Counted from the first letter of the stretch, positions 51,794-60,631 are shown. The stretch: DNA of 64,000 bases from Photobacterium sanctipauli (GCF_003026495.1 NZ_PYMA01000014.1:62001-126000); one strand, 5' to 3'. Program-made: numbers and translations. Notes: generated from the sequence alone by a model not told the origin.

Positions 51794-52558
51794 CTAGATT
51801 TGGTAGTTGAATTCAATGCGGTGGTCACCATCTTTAAAGTCGGTGTATTCTGTCCAGTTGGCAAAATAACGTACATTAAATCGCGGATTGAATTGGTATG
51901 AAGCGGCAAATTCATGGGCAAGAATATTGGCATTGTTCTCACCGTAGGCGTTGTTTTTGTAGCTATCTGAACCCGAGAGCGTCGTCATCCACATCGGGTT
52001 GTAGTTAAGCCAAATCTTGTCGTTAATCGTGAACTTACCATAGGTACCGATCACTGCGAATGTGCCAGGCATTGAATAACCACTGATTGTCTCTCCATCA
52101 TCCCCTGTCACATTATTTCCGAAGGCTGCACCGACGCCACCAAGCGGGAAGAGTTGTATTGGACCAAAGGCTGGTAGGGCTTGAATGAAACTGTATGAGA
52201 TGCTGCCTGCTTCAGTGTTGAAGTCATAGTTCACATCAATTTGGTTACCACGGCCGTTGGTTAAATCTACCCCGAAGTTGCGAAAACGAATGCTATCAAT
52301 ACTGTCATTGGCCTCGTCGCGCCAGCCCAAGGTGTCACCCATCGCGCCTTTCAGTTCTAATACATTCATTCCTGCGGTGGTTGGGTTGCCTGTATCGTAG
52401 GTTTGTCCCAACTTAATGTTCAGGCCTTTGTCGGTATAACCAGCACCTACTTGGGTAAATACCGCCAGTGGATCAGACATATCTTGTATGTCGTCATCGG
52501 CAAACGCATTGAAGCTAACTGCAGAAAATACGGCTACAGTGAGAAGTGTTTTTTTCAT
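51794..52558 (-). CDS. Exported outer-membrane-type beta-barrel protein, unknown role
   Basis: 254 residues from ATG at 52558; the frame upstream to 52606 has no good start. The signal peptide ends NAFA|DDD. The mature part alternates polar and aromatic residues in strand-like runs (VFTQVGAGYTDKGLNIKLGQ, NQIDVNYDFN, NVRYFANWTEYTDF) and ends HRIEFNYQI, resembling an outer-membrane barrel though the last residue is Ile. No Tsx/OmpK signature is clear to me. It faces a Crp/Fnr-type regulator gene 287 bp away. Confidence 0.68.
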   Translation of the reverse strand: MKKTLLTVAVFSAVSFNAFADDDIQDMSDPLAVFTQVGAGYTDKGLNIKLGQTYDTGNPTTAGMNVLELKGAMGDTLGWRDEANDSIDSIRFRNFGVDLTNGRGNQIDVNYDFNTEAGSISYSFIQALPAFGPIQLFPLGGVGAAFGNNVTGDDGETISGYSMPGTFAVIGTYGKFTINDKIWLNYNPMWMTTLSGSDSYKNNAYGENNANILAHEFAASYQFNPRFNVRYFANWTEYTDFKDGDHRIEFNYQI

Positions 52559-52845
52559 GGTTTCTTTCTTCTGGATTCGACATTGAATTCGAGAGGAATT
52601 TACCATTGGTGAAATTCATGCGTTGCACTGGCAGTGCATGTTGACGCTATGGTTTGTAATATTGTGTTTTTTTCAATGAGGTATGAGAAATATCATAATG
52701 TTTGATTGATTGATTGAATACATAAAAATGGTTTATGTATGACATAAATAAGGGTGACTAGAAGCTTATATTCCCTTTATTTAAAATAGCGATGTTTTAA
52801 AAATATAAATTAACATGTAAAAACAGCTATATATCGGAGGCCATA

Positions 52846-53478
52846 ATGGATCCTTTTCTCTGCTTGAAGCATACTTATCAAGTAGATGATGGGTTAGCCA
52901 AACTCATCCTTGAGAAAGGTAAAGTGAAGAGCGTAAAAAAAGGAAGCTTTCTTTATTATCAGGATGAATGGTCGGATTTTATTGCTATGCCAATCAGCGG
53001 GATTTTTGGCATTTTTCCAACTAGCAATAATAGCCACTTTACTTTTTATAACTTGATTACACCCGGTATTATTGTTAACGAAGTTCAGTATTTACTTGAA
53101 GGTGGCAGCCATACCGATGTTAAAGCGATTACCGATTCAATGGTGATCATACTGCCATTTTTCGTGGTCAAGCAACTCATAGAATTAGCGCCTGATTTTC
53201 TTTTGATGTTGAGTAAGTCATTGGCTAAGAAGCAACGATTTTCACATACCTTGTTTCACCTTCGTGCAGAAAAAGATGCCTATCTCAAAGTAACAGGTGC
53301 GTTGAAAGCAATAAGTGATGTAACAGAGGATGGTCATATCCCATTGAATATTATTGCATTAGCCTCATTATTATCGATGTCGCGGAATGTGGTGGGTAAA
53401 GAAATTAAGCGTTTAATCGCGCTAGGAGTGATAACAAAGAAACTACTGGGTTATAGGCTTAACTCATCCGTGCCTTAA
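52846..53478 (+). CDS. Crp/Fnr family transcriptional regulator
   Basis: 210 residues behind an excellent GGAGG. The N-terminal cupin-like sensor (about 20-115) has the KGKVKSVKKGSFLYYQDE and GIIVNEVQYLLEGG turns but not the cAMP phosphate-binding motif GELGLF..R, nor the Fnr cysteine set, so the signal is unknown. The C-terminal winged helix is IIALASLLSMSRNVVGKEIK (about 165-185) with LGVITKKLLGYRL as the wing. It may control the divergent barrel gene or the DUF1254 gene downstream. Confidence 0.83.
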   Translation: MDPFLCLKHTYQVDDGLAKLILEKGKVKSVKKGSFLYYQDEWSDFIAMPISGIFGIFPTSNNSHFTFYNLITPGIIVNEVQYLLEGGSHTDVKAITDSMVIILPFFVVKQLIELAPDFLLMLSKSLAKKQRFSHTLFHLRAEKDAYLKVTGALKAISDVTEDGHIPLNIIALASLLSMSRNVVGKEIKRLIALGVITKKLLGYRLNSSVP

Positions 53479-53581
53479 GCAGTTAAAATGACTTAAGCTT
53501 CTGAATTCAACCTTATGAACGAATTGATTGTTTGGTTGGGTTTTATTATAAGCTTTGTGTTTTTACTATGTTGATAATAAA

Positions 53582-53602
53582 AAGCCTGCCACTGGCAGGC
53601 TT
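53582..53602. terminator. Intrinsic terminator of the DUF1254 gene
   Basis: A perfect 9-bp stem AAGCCTGCC/GGCAGGCTT with loop ACT, T-rich on the minus strand (TTTTTATTAT), lies 16 nt after the DUF1254 stop. Confidence 0.85.
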
Positions 53603-53618
53603 AATAATAGAAGTTAAA

Positions 53619-55049
53619 TTACTTTTCTACTTTATACATCTCAGGTAACTCAAACTCACCATTCACCACTTTTTCCTCTGGCTCATATAAGCGAACTTGC
53701 AGCATGAAACCATCGTTTGGTGCAGGTAACCAGTTTGCTAGTTTTTTCTCATCAGAAGGTTTGTCATGACTGATATAAACCGTCAGTGAACCCTCATTGT
53801 TGTAGACGAGATCTTCTGTTGTGGTACCAATTTTAAATCTGTCGATCTTGTTTTCAACCATGAACCGGTCTTGGGCATCGTACATAGTGACGGACCAGAA
53901 ACCACCAAGGTCTTCTTTGACTGCCATATCTTTAGGGAAGGTAATGGTGTAATGATTCTCACCGCTGAGCAGTTCACCGCTACTATCAACATAGCGTTTA
54001 GGGTACATTGCCCGCTCAGGTGAATTGAGGCCAATGGAGTTCATATTGACGGCCGCACGCAACAAGTAATCGGTACCGTATCTTCCGGCGTCATACTCCA
54101 AGTTCCAGCCGTTTACTGGTACGCCAGTGTACATTGCAGCGTCTCGTACAATCTCAAAACCGTCAGGAAATGCGGCTTTTAAAGCTGCTTTTTTGACATC
54201 ACTGAGTTCGGCTGTACCGCCATTGCCAACGCCGATGAACTCAAAAGAATCGACAAGCGCTTTGTCTGATGCGAGTGGGTTTTCGGCAAGTACAGTATCT
54301 AATCGATCATACCATTCAAGCCCAGCAGGGAACTGTACTGTTGGTGCGCCAACTGCCACTTTCGGCTTTGGCTGAGCTGAGGTATTAGGGTATTCGTCGA
54401 GTTTTGTTAGGCGGAATTTCGACTGTAATGACAGTGCTTCTGCCTCATCATTTGCATCGGTGACCCCTAATCGGCCTGCCATCCAGATGTAGCGTGTATC
54501 TGAATAATAGACAGGTAATCCCTCTGGTAATTCGCCTTCATATCCCGCTTTAGCCAAGACAAAATCACCGCCTTGATCACCGACTGTAGCGTTACCGAGA
54601 TCAACAACTGACTCAGTGTACATGTCGACAATTTGTGCTATCCAATAGCGGTCTTTGATTTCTGGTACTGAAAGAACGATCGGCTGCTCTTCGAGATCGC
54701 CCCACATTTGTAGATATATGGTGTCATTATTTGGCGTTGTGTATGAGCGGTCACGATGATCCCAAAGACGGGTTATCGGACCTAACTCGTTCAAAGGTGC
54801 TTGACCATTGTCCATTGGCGCATCAACTGAGGTTTGAAGCTCCAATGCGATATCCATCATTACAGGCGCCCAGCCGTAGACCGCAGCTTGCACACCTAGT
54901 GAATACGCATAATTATATTCTGCTTGTTCACGGTTATTGTATTCAGTGGTTGTCGAAGAGGGTTGGGAGGCTGCATGGCTAAAAGTAGAAAAGCTAGCAC
55001 TTGCCATTAGTGCTAGCGCGATAGATTTTGTGATTAGGCTCTTATTCAT
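53619..55049 (-). CDS. DUF1254/DUF1214 domain-containing periplasmic protein
   Basis: 476 residues with a signal peptide ending FSHA|ASQP. The DUF1254 half has YAYSLGVQAAVYGWAPVMM near 48-66 and YTTPNNDTIYLQMWGDLEEQ; the DUF1214 half has the conserved TITFPKDMAVKEDLGGFWSV and MYDAQDRFMVENKIDRF, ending NWLPAPNDGFMLQVRLYEP. Members are widespread, induced by stress or aromatic compounds in some bacteria, and have no settled function. The gene is monocistronic and convergent with the Crp/Fnr-type gene. Confidence 0.9.
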   Translation of the reverse strand: MNKSLITKSIALALMASASFSTFSHAASQPSSTTTEYNNREQAEYNYAYSLGVQAAVYGWAPVMMDIALELQTSVDAPMDNGQAPLNELGPITRLWDHRDRSYTTPNNDTIYLQMWGDLEEQPIVLSVPEIKDRYWIAQIVDMYTESVVDLGNATVGDQGGDFVLAKAGYEGELPEGLPVYYSDTRYIWMAGRLGVTDANDEAEALSLQSKFRLTKLDEYPNTSAQPKPKVAVGAPTVQFPAGLEWYDRLDTVLAENPLASDKALVDSFEFIGVGNGGTAELSDVKKAALKAAFPDGFEIVRDAAMYTGVPVNGWNLEYDAGRYGTDYLLRAAVNMNSIGLNSPERAMYPKRYVDSSGELLSGENHYTITFPKDMAVKEDLGGFWSVTMYDAQDRFMVENKIDRFKIGTTTEDLVYNNEGSLTVYISHDKPSDEKKLANWLPAPNDGFMLQVRLYEPEEKVVNGEFELPEMYKVEK

Positions 55050-55197
55050 TGCGTCTACTCATCCAAGGGTAAAAGGTTCTGATGAGTAGTATTAGAGCGT
55101 TTTGGCATCGTCCAATCCATAGAGTAAGGCTTATTCAATACATAAGCTATATTGATGTATTGTCGATATTTATAGCCTCTATCTTAGTTATGTTTAT

Positions 55198-56046
55198 CTA
55201 TAATGAAGTCTGATTAAGCTTGAAACTGGCTATAATTTTTTGCCTGAGCTTGATGTGGGCGGGATCGTTGATTGATCTTTGATGGTAAACCATATGAATA
55301 GGGACTTGCTCACACTCTAGCGGGATATCAAATACGCTGAGGTTGAGGCGATTTTCCCATTTACGGGCAAAAGATCCAAAGACTAACCCTAGGTGGTCGG
55401 AGTCAGCCACTGCCAACGCCATATTGGCTTGAGTTGACACTTCTTGCTTTTCTCTCCTTGGGCGAAGGGCTTCTTTGGCAAATAGGTCTAGAAATTGTCG
55501 ACCCTCACGGCGAGCCTTAAAGACAACATGGCTTTCTTGGTAAAACTGCTCTTTAGTTAACTGGCTGACGATACGGGGGTGATCTTTCCTACAGATAATT
55601 TTTATGGTTTCTTGGTGGATAAGATCCATAACAAAAGCACTGTCTTTGCTGGTTGTCGTATCAATGGCAAGGTCGACTTGTTGAGAACGCAAGTCTTTGA
55701 AAATAAGTTCTTGATCGAGTGGTGGAACTTTGAAAATCGTATCGTCAAGATCGCCAATAAGATGAGAGAGTCCTTCAACGCAGTAAACAGAGTGCTGTGT
55801 TTTGGCTGAAATAGCATTGTCGATAATTTCGATCCCCCGCTGAAGTTCGGAGGCAAGCAACTCAGCCCGATGAGTGGGGGTGATACTCCGGCCACTTTTG
55901 ATAAACAAGGCAGTGCCAACTTCGGCTTCCAACCGCTTTATCGCCATGCTAACTGCAGGTTGGGTCAGTCCTAAATTTTCAGCTGCTCGGGTATATGATT
56001 GATGTTGATATACGGACACAAATGTCCGAATGAGGTTCATATCCAT
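55198..56046 (-). CDS. LysR family transcriptional regulator
   Basis: 282 residues behind AAAGGAT. The HTH is TFVSVYQHQSYTRAAENLGL with TQPAVSMAIKRLEAEVGTALF (about 8-48). The effector domain (about 85-275) includes KDLRSQQVDLAIDTTTSKDS and the CRKDHP segment. It is divergent from the pilin gene, but LysR control of a pilin is not typical, and the effector is unknown. Confidence 0.88.
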   Translation of the reverse strand: MDMNLIRTFVSVYQHQSYTRAAENLGLTQPAVSMAIKRLEAEVGTALFIKSGRSITPTHRAELLASELQRGIEIIDNAISAKTQHSVYCVEGLSHLIGDLDDTIFKVPPLDQELIFKDLRSQQVDLAIDTTTSKDSAFVMDLIHQETIKIICRKDHPRIVSQLTKEQFYQESHVVFKARREGRQFLDLFAKEALRPRREKQEVSTQANMALAVADSDHLGLVFGSFARKWENRLNLSVFDIPLECEQVPIHMVYHQRSINDPAHIKLRQKIIASFKLNQTSL

Positions 56047-56258
56047 TTAGGATCCTTTAGTGCCCATTTCTCCTGGGTCAATCTTAATCTATCAAAGCCT
56101 CGAGGATAAATAGCTCCAGCTTGTACTTGGTCAACATTATCTCCTTTATTTAAAGTATTTGCTCAATGAATTGATCGGCGATGTTGAATAAGAGCGGTGA
56201 ATTGCTTTATTATGCCCGTGTTTTTACAGATGGATGTACTAATTGAGTGGTAGGCATA

Positions 56259-56738
56259 ATGAAAAAAACAGCAGGCTTTACGTTAATTGAGTTAGTGGTT
56301 GTGATTGTCATACTCGGTATCGTTGCTGTGACAGCGGCTCCACGCTTTTTGAATTTGGACGATGATGCCCATGAATCTGTACTTCGTGGAACGAAAAGCG
56401 CTTTTGAGAGCTCGTTAGCAATGATCTATGGCAAGCATAAACTTCAGGGGGAACCTAGCACCTTGGAGATCAATGGCCATACTTTGCAATTTCAGCACCG
56501 GAATAACCGATACGATTACCCGTTTGCCAAGAATAAGCGTGAGTGTGTGAATATTTGGAACACCTTGATTGATAGCATTGAAGCTGTTCGACGTAATGCC
56601 GAAACCAATGAGTTGTTAACGAAGTATCAGCGTAGAACACGCACCTGCACCTTCTCTTATTACGGCGAGAAGGGCGAGATTGTCTATACCTCTGGTGTGG
56701 GTAAGGTCGAGTTCAAGCTTAACGAAAGCCATTCTTAA
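56259..56738 (+). CDS. Type IV pilin-like protein (MshA/PilA type), orphan
   Basis: 159 residues from ATG at 56259 behind GGTAGG; the in-frame GTG at 56247 would place extra residues before the leader. The short basic leader and cleavage site KKTAG|FTLIELVVVIVILGIVA with Glu at +5 are the class III prepilin signature. A globular domain follows with two Cys (KRECVNIW and RTRTCTFSY), probably the C-terminal disulfide. The MSHA or T2SS assembly genes are absent here, so processing and assembly would rely on PilD and machinery elsewhere. A minor or orphan pilin is likely. Confidence 0.9.
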   Translation: MKKTAGFTLIELVVVIVILGIVAVTAAPRFLNLDDDAHESVLRGTKSAFESSLAMIYGKHKLQGEPSTLEINGHTLQFQHRNNRYDYPFAKNKRECVNIWNTLIDSIEAVRRNAETNELLTKYQRRTRTCTFSYYGEKGEIVYTSGVGKVEFKLNESHS

Positions 56739-56760
56739 TCTATCTAAGAGTTGAAGGTTT

Positions 56761-57000
56761 ATGTACACAATATTTTCGATCTTAAAGTGGGTTGTTTTAA
56801 TTTATTTGGTTAAAACAGGCCGCATCCCAGAATCTACGTACATAAAATTCAAGCAATTCACATTGAATGCCATTGCGATGTTGGTGCTGCATGCGGCACT
56901 GGTTATCCATGCCACAGAGTCTGTCGAGCTCGTTAGCAACGGTACGGGTGATGGCTACTTCTTGCGACAGGATGATGCCATCACCAACCATATGTCTTGA
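56761..57000 (+). CDS. Small hypothetical membrane protein
   Basis: 79 residues, 22 nt after the pilin stop, with GAAGG before the ATG. Two hydrophobic segments (ILKWVVLIYLV near 7-17 and NAIAMLVLHAALVIHA near 36-51) suggest a hairpin in the inner membrane, and the C-terminal NGTGDGYFLRQDDAITNHMS is soluble. No homologue is recognised. Spacing and ribosome site favour a two-gene unit with the pilin, possibly as a pilus accessory, but it could be a chance frame. Confidence 0.45.
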   Translation: MYTIFSILKWVVLIYLVKTGRIPESTYIKFKQFTLNAIAMLVLHAALVIHATESVELVSNGTGDGYFLRQDDAITNHMS

Positions 57001-57057
57001 GCGGTGGCCAAACTCGGTATGTCACTACAGTAGTGAAGTGATTAAGCTCAAAAAATG

Positions 57058-57083
57058 AAGGAGGCGCGGCCTCCTTATTTTTT
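57058..57083 (+). terminator. Intrinsic terminator after the pilin unit
   Basis: An 8-bp GC-rich stem AAGGAGGC/GCCTCCTT with loop GCG is followed by ATTTTTTATC, 57 nt after the small membrane protein stop. Confidence 0.85.
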
Positions 57084-57303
57084 ATCTTTAGAATTATATA
57101 TTTTTCATGGAGTGAATATTGGTTTATTTCTCTTGTATGTCATTGACTATAAAAAATAAATATTGAATTAGCCCCCTAAGCCCGAGTTTGTGAAGATGAG
57201 CTTCAGAACGTAATGGTATTTGGCCAATTACAAATAACGACGACCGAATAATACGGTCTACGACGTGAAGATTATCTGAAGTAATTTAGGGATGTAATAA
57301 CAT

Positions 57304-57564
57304 ATGAGTAAAAAAGCGCATTGGGCAGTAGGCTTGGTTTCTGCATTATGTTTTTCACCAATGACTTTTGCCGATTCAGACGGTTGGCATGAAGAGCGTG
57401 TTGAAGAGCGCCGTGAAGAAAGAAGAGAAGATCGTCGTGATGAGCGTCAAGAAGAACGCCAGGAAGAACGTAAAGAAGAGCGTCAGGAAGAACGCAAAGA
57501 AGAGCGTCGTGAGGAGAGAAGGGAAGAGCGCCGCGAAGATTTCGTGGATGAAATCTTCGACTAA
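57304..57564 (+). CDS. Exported protein of EER[RQK] tetrads (predicted single alpha-helix)
   Basis: 86 residues with a Sec signal ending MTFA|DSDG. Residues 30-77 are twelve consecutive tetrads of the form E-E-R-x (x is R, Q, K or V; a few have D for E), then an acidic end EDFVDEIFD. The i to i+4 Glu-Arg pairs are those of stable single alpha-helices, so a rigid periplasmic rod of roughly 7 nm can be inferred. The underlying 12-nt repeats differ at many synonymous sites, which argues for selection on the protein. Unknown function; periplasmic spacer, chaperone or cation-buffering roles are possible. ATG at 57304 has only a weak ribosome site. Confidence 0.75.
   Translation: MSKKAHWAVGLVSALCFSPMTFADSDGWHEERVEERREERREDRRDERQEERQEERKEERQEERKEERREERREERREDFVDEIFD
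57391..57534 (+). repeat. Twelve 12-nt coding repeats (EER[RQK])
   Basis: Twelve adjacent units of pattern GAA-GAR-CGN-NNN encode the tetrads. Units differ mostly at third codon positions. Confidence 0.9.
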
Positions 57565-57602
57565 GCCTCACTTAGCGATATAGCCTGTTGTTTTGAACGA
57601 AA

Positions 57603-57621
57603 TGCGGCAGTAGCCTGCCGC
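57603..57621. terminator. Possible hairpin terminator between convergent genes
   Basis: GCGGCAG-TAGC-CTGCCGC (7 bp) lies between the EER-repeat gene and the convergent 143-residue gene. The following T-tract is poor on both strands. Confidence 0.5.
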
Positions 57622-57647
57622 ATTATTGACAGCTAAAAGTTGCAGGA

Positions 57648-58079
57648 TTACTGCACTTCTTTAAGCCGATAGACTTTTAATTCATGGCCATTAAAGAAGC
57701 TGACCACTAAGGCATCACCCTCTGATAATAATCGAATAGAGCTAATCACATTGGTGTTGAGGTCAAGTGTATCCTTGAGCTCAGGATCGTCAGCATTGGC
57801 ATCGACTTGGCGAATGATAATTCTGCCATCAACATCTTTTTTATAGTGGCTTAGGTATTTAACCTCGAATTTATCTGCCTCTTTATCTTGGCCATAAATG
57901 TTCAAATGGTTGTTATCGAATTCAAGATAGAATCGAACACCTTTCTCGGTCTCGGTATACCATAACCCCTCAAAATGGCCGAAAGTCGGCATGATACGGT
58001 CTTTTGCAAAGAGCAACACGCCTGAAAACAGCAAGACAGCAATAAAAAAAGTCAGGATTACGGTGCGATCTTTGTACAT
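57648..58079 (-). CDS. Small membrane-anchored periplasmic protein with GxW motif (VtrC/ToxS-like partner)
   Basis: 143 residues. One N-terminal membrane helix (about 7-26, VILTFFIAVLLFSGVLLFA) is followed by a beta-rich periplasmic domain starting FEGLWYTETEKGVRFYLEFD; the G-L-W resembles the GxW of lipocalin-like barrels, as found in VtrC. Strands continue through HLNIYG, KFEVKYLSHY, GRIIIRQV and ALVVSFFNGHELKVYRL. It overlaps the ToxR-like gene by 22 nt with its own AGGA site, the arrangement of VtrA/VtrC and ToxR/ToxS cassettes. Direct homology to VtrC is not proven; fast divergence is usual. Confidence 0.72.
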   Translation of the reverse strand: MYKDRTVILTFFIAVLLFSGVLLFAKDRIMPTFGHFEGLWYTETEKGVRFYLEFDNNHLNIYGQDKEADKFEVKYLSHYKKDVDGRIIIRQVDANADDPELKDTLDLNTNVISSIRLLSEGDALVVSFFNGHELKVYRLKEVQ

Positions 58080-58789
58080 GTCTTATCCTCATGGCAGCCG
58101 TACAAGGTCTCTTTGACTTTGTCGATGTAAATATATTCTTCTGATTCGATGGCTTGCTCAACCAGTGGCAATTCCTGCTCATCGGGAACGAATAGCACGG
58201 TGGTCTGCCCAATGTGCGAAGTCGGTGTTGGCGGGATAAGCCAATGGCCTAGGAACACCAACAGGGCGCTGACAACAAAAGCCGTGATATATAACCAGGG
58301 TGAACGGATTGGGTTAGGCTTTGACGGTGCGTCAGGGCTTTGCTGAGCACTTATATCCGCTTGTTCTGGGCCGGACTGGAGATGAATACCCGGTTTTACA
58401 TCTTCTTCGCCTTCAGATGCTAGGTCAGGTTGGTTTTCACCCTTGTCATACAGCGGCTCTGTTGTGAGCTTGTAGCCACGCTTTGGCACCGTAACGATAA
58501 GGCTCTTACCTAAATCGAACAGCTTTGAGCGCAGTCCATTGACGGTCTGGTTTATCGTGAAATCGGAAACATAAGTGCCAGCCCATATGGTTTGGGCAAG
58601 ATCTTGGCGAAGCGTGACATGTGGGTAGTTTTGGCAGAGAAGCTTTAGCAACTCGGCTTCTTTGACTCTTAGCTGGTTTTTGGCACCGTTGACGGTGTTG
58701 ATTACCGTTAAGTCAGACCCGGAAAAGCGCAAGGTTTGCAAAGAGAAGTCTTGCGGTTGGCTGTTTTCAGTATGGGGCATAGGCGTCAT
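58058..58789 (-). CDS. ToxR/CadC-type membrane-anchored transcriptional regulator
   Basis: 243 residues. The N-terminal OmpR/PhoB-like winged helix covers about 15-115 (ELLKLLCQNYPHVTLRQDLA, VSDFTINQTVNGLRSKLFDL with the recognition helix, then VTVPKRGYKL). A charged Pro-rich linker follows, a single membrane helix lies at about 168-187 (WLYITAFVVSALLVFLGHWL), and about 55 periplasmic residues include two Cys eight apart in GCHEDKTC. No kinase exists for such proteins; the periplasmic end senses and the cytoplasmic end binds DNA. The overlapping downstream gene probably supplies the rest of the sensor. Confidence 0.88.
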   Translation of the reverse strand: MTPMPHTENSQPQDFSLQTLRFSGSDLTVINTVNGAKNQLRVKEAELLKLLCQNYPHVTLRQDLAQTIWAGTYVSDFTINQTVNGLRSKLFDLGKSLIVTVPKRGYKLTTEPLYDKGENQPDLASEGEEDVKPGIHLQSGPEQADISAQQSPDAPSKPNPIRSPWLYITAFVVSALLVFLGHWLIPPTPTSHIGQTTVLFVPDEQELPLVEQAIESEEYIYIDKVKETLYGCHEDKTCTKIAP

Positions 58790-58855
58790 TTTTTTGTTAT
58801 ATAAGCTAATAGGCGAATATAGACGAAAAAAATGCTTTTAGGTTAAATTTATGTC

Positions 58856-58886
58856 AAAACACCACGGAAAACCGTGGTGTTTTTCG
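58856..58886. terminator. Terminator of dcuC
   Basis: A stem AAAACACCACGG/CCGTGGTGTTTT with an AAAA loop has a T-run on each strand. It lies about 42 nt after the dcuC stop (minus strand). Confidence 0.85.
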
Positions 58887-58927
58887 ATATATATTGATCG
58901 GACGATCAAATACTTGCGGGTGACGCC

Positions 58928-60295
58928 TTAAGCATACATAGGTACAAGTACCGCAGTACCAATAATGACAGTAATTAGACCACAGATAACAGGAACAGAA
59001 GTACGCTTAACTACTTCGAATGGGTTTACGTTACCCATACCAGAGGTCGCAACAATGACACCAGATACTGGCGAGATGGTACGACCTAGGTTAGAAGCCT
59101 GAAGCATTGGGATGATAAGGAACGCAGGGCTCAGACCCATCTTACCAGCCAGTGCAGGTGCTAACTCTACGAATGCGTAGAATGGCGCGTTACCAGAACC
59201 GGTTGCAATGGCTGCTGCAACAGTTAGGCCTGTCAGTAGCAGCATCAGCGCGAAGCCGCCTGCACCAGCTGCCTCTGCAAGGCCGATTAGGTTGTCGATT
59301 GCACCGATAGACATTAGACCCTGTGCAAATACACCAGCCGCTACCAATAGCATTACCACGCCTTTAAATGCGTCAGCCATACCTTGGTAACACGCTTCTA
59401 GATCTTCTAGCGTTTCTTTACCTTTGAAGCGCTTAGTAATGAAATCAACTAGCGCACCGATGAAGATAGACAGTACAACGATAGTGTAGATATCAAGGTA
59501 TAGACCTTTGATAGTGCTACCGTTGAATAGGAATACACCGATGATTGGCATGAACGGCAGGATAGCGTAGTAAGCCGGCGCTTTAACTTCGATTTCAGAA
59601 ATATCAACTTTTTCCATTTTGATATTTTCTTTCTTATCTAGGTATTTGTTCCAGAAGAACGCCGCCGCAGCCATCACGATGATTGCACAGATAGAAACAG
59701 GTAGTACGGTTTCTACTGCGAATACGTGTAGAGGCAGGCCTGACTTCTCAGCCGCAACAACCACGTCGCCTGAAGTTGGCGATAGGATGATTGCCGCAGG
59801 GGATGCACAAATAGCAACCGCTGCAGGGCGAGAAATACCCATAGCTGTCATCATTGGGAATAGGGTGGCCATCAATAGTACACCAAGGCCAGTTGCAGAA
59901 CTTACCGCCAGTGACATTAGACACGCCACGATGTAAGCCGCTACCAGCAGTATGTATGGTGATTTGATGTAAGAAAGCGGTTTAGAGAACTGTTTAACCA
60001 CCACGTTGTTTGCGCCGATGTGGGTCATGTAAGACGCGAAACCACAAAGCAGCATGATCTGTAGACCAAGGCCGCCGCCACGGTACTGCAGCATGTACTT
60101 AACGTACTCAAGTGAGTCTGTTACGAAGTTGCCTGTTGAGTTGATGCTATCAGGCAGTACTTTCATGCCCATCACACCGGTGATTAAAAGAAGTACGATA
60201 CCGGCAGTTAGTAGCACGCCTGCTGGTTTGTACCCTTTGATGATGAAATAGCCAACAGCGATGGTAACCGCAAGGCCAATGAAAAGTTCCAACAT
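58928..60295 (-). CDS. dcuC: Anaerobic C4-dicarboxylate transporter DcuC
   Basis: 455 residues from ATG at 60295 behind AGAGGA; the frame to 60319 has no better start. Long stretches agree with E. coli DcuC: GFASYMTHIGANNVVVK, ACLMSLAVSSATGLGVLLMAT, AAIILSPTSGDVVVAA, TGSGNAPFYAFVE and MLQASNLGRTISPVSGV. It has about 12-14 membrane helices. DcuC moves fumarate and succinate in exchange or succinate outward during fermentation. I saw no FNR or CRP site in the upstream region, and LysR control is unproven. Confidence 0.95.
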   Translation of the reverse strand: MLELFIGLAVTIAVGYFIIKGYKPAGVLLTAGIVLLLITGVMGMKVLPDSINSTGNFVTDSLEYVKYMLQYRGGGLGLQIMLLCGFASYMTHIGANNVVVKQFSKPLSYIKSPYILLVAAYIVACLMSLAVSSATGLGVLLMATLFPMMTAMGISRPAAVAICASPAAIILSPTSGDVVVAAEKSGLPLHVFAVETVLPVSICAIIVMAAAAFFWNKYLDKKENIKMEKVDISEIEVKAPAYYAILPFMPIIGVFLFNGSTIKGLYLDIYTIVVLSIFIGALVDFITKRFKGKETLEDLEACYQGMADAFKGVVMLLVAAGVFAQGLMSIGAIDNLIGLAEAAGAGGFALMLLLTGLTVAAAIATGSGNAPFYAFVELAPALAGKMGLSPAFLIIPMLQASNLGRTISPVSGVIVATSGMGNVNPFEVVKRTSVPVICGLITVIIGTAVLVPMYA

Positions 60296-60631
60296 GGAAA
60301 AAATCCTCTTAAACCACAAATGAAAACAATAAAAAGAAAAAATATGTAACTTTACAAAAACTTCTTACACATTATTTGCGTTTAATTTACCTAAAAAGAG
60401 GCAGGGGAACGATAAAAATGGGCCGTGTTTATGATCTAAAACAGGATTTAAAGTAGTGTGTTATATTCGCGCTACAACAATGAAAACAAACGCGTTAACA
60501 AGTGTTTAGAGGTGGTTAAAAGTTATATATTGCTTGTGAATTCACCACTTCGTTGTTAAACCCTTATATCTAAAGGGTTATAAGCAATCATAATGGTTGT
60601 GAATGTTTCAAAGTGTAAATTGTATTTAATT
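60296..60631. other. Intergenic region upstream of dcuC, no gene seen
   Basis: 336 bp, AT-rich, between the dcuC start and the LysR stop, so it holds the dcuC promoter. A 10-bp palindrome GTGAATTCAC lies at 60536-60545. No FNR consensus (TTGAT-N4-ATCAA) was found by eye. Confidence 0.55.

Noticed and set aside
57391-57534. 12-nt repeats as a CRISPR-like or satellite array
   Set aside because: Units are contiguous, in frame and vary at synonymous sites; they code for the EER tetrads.
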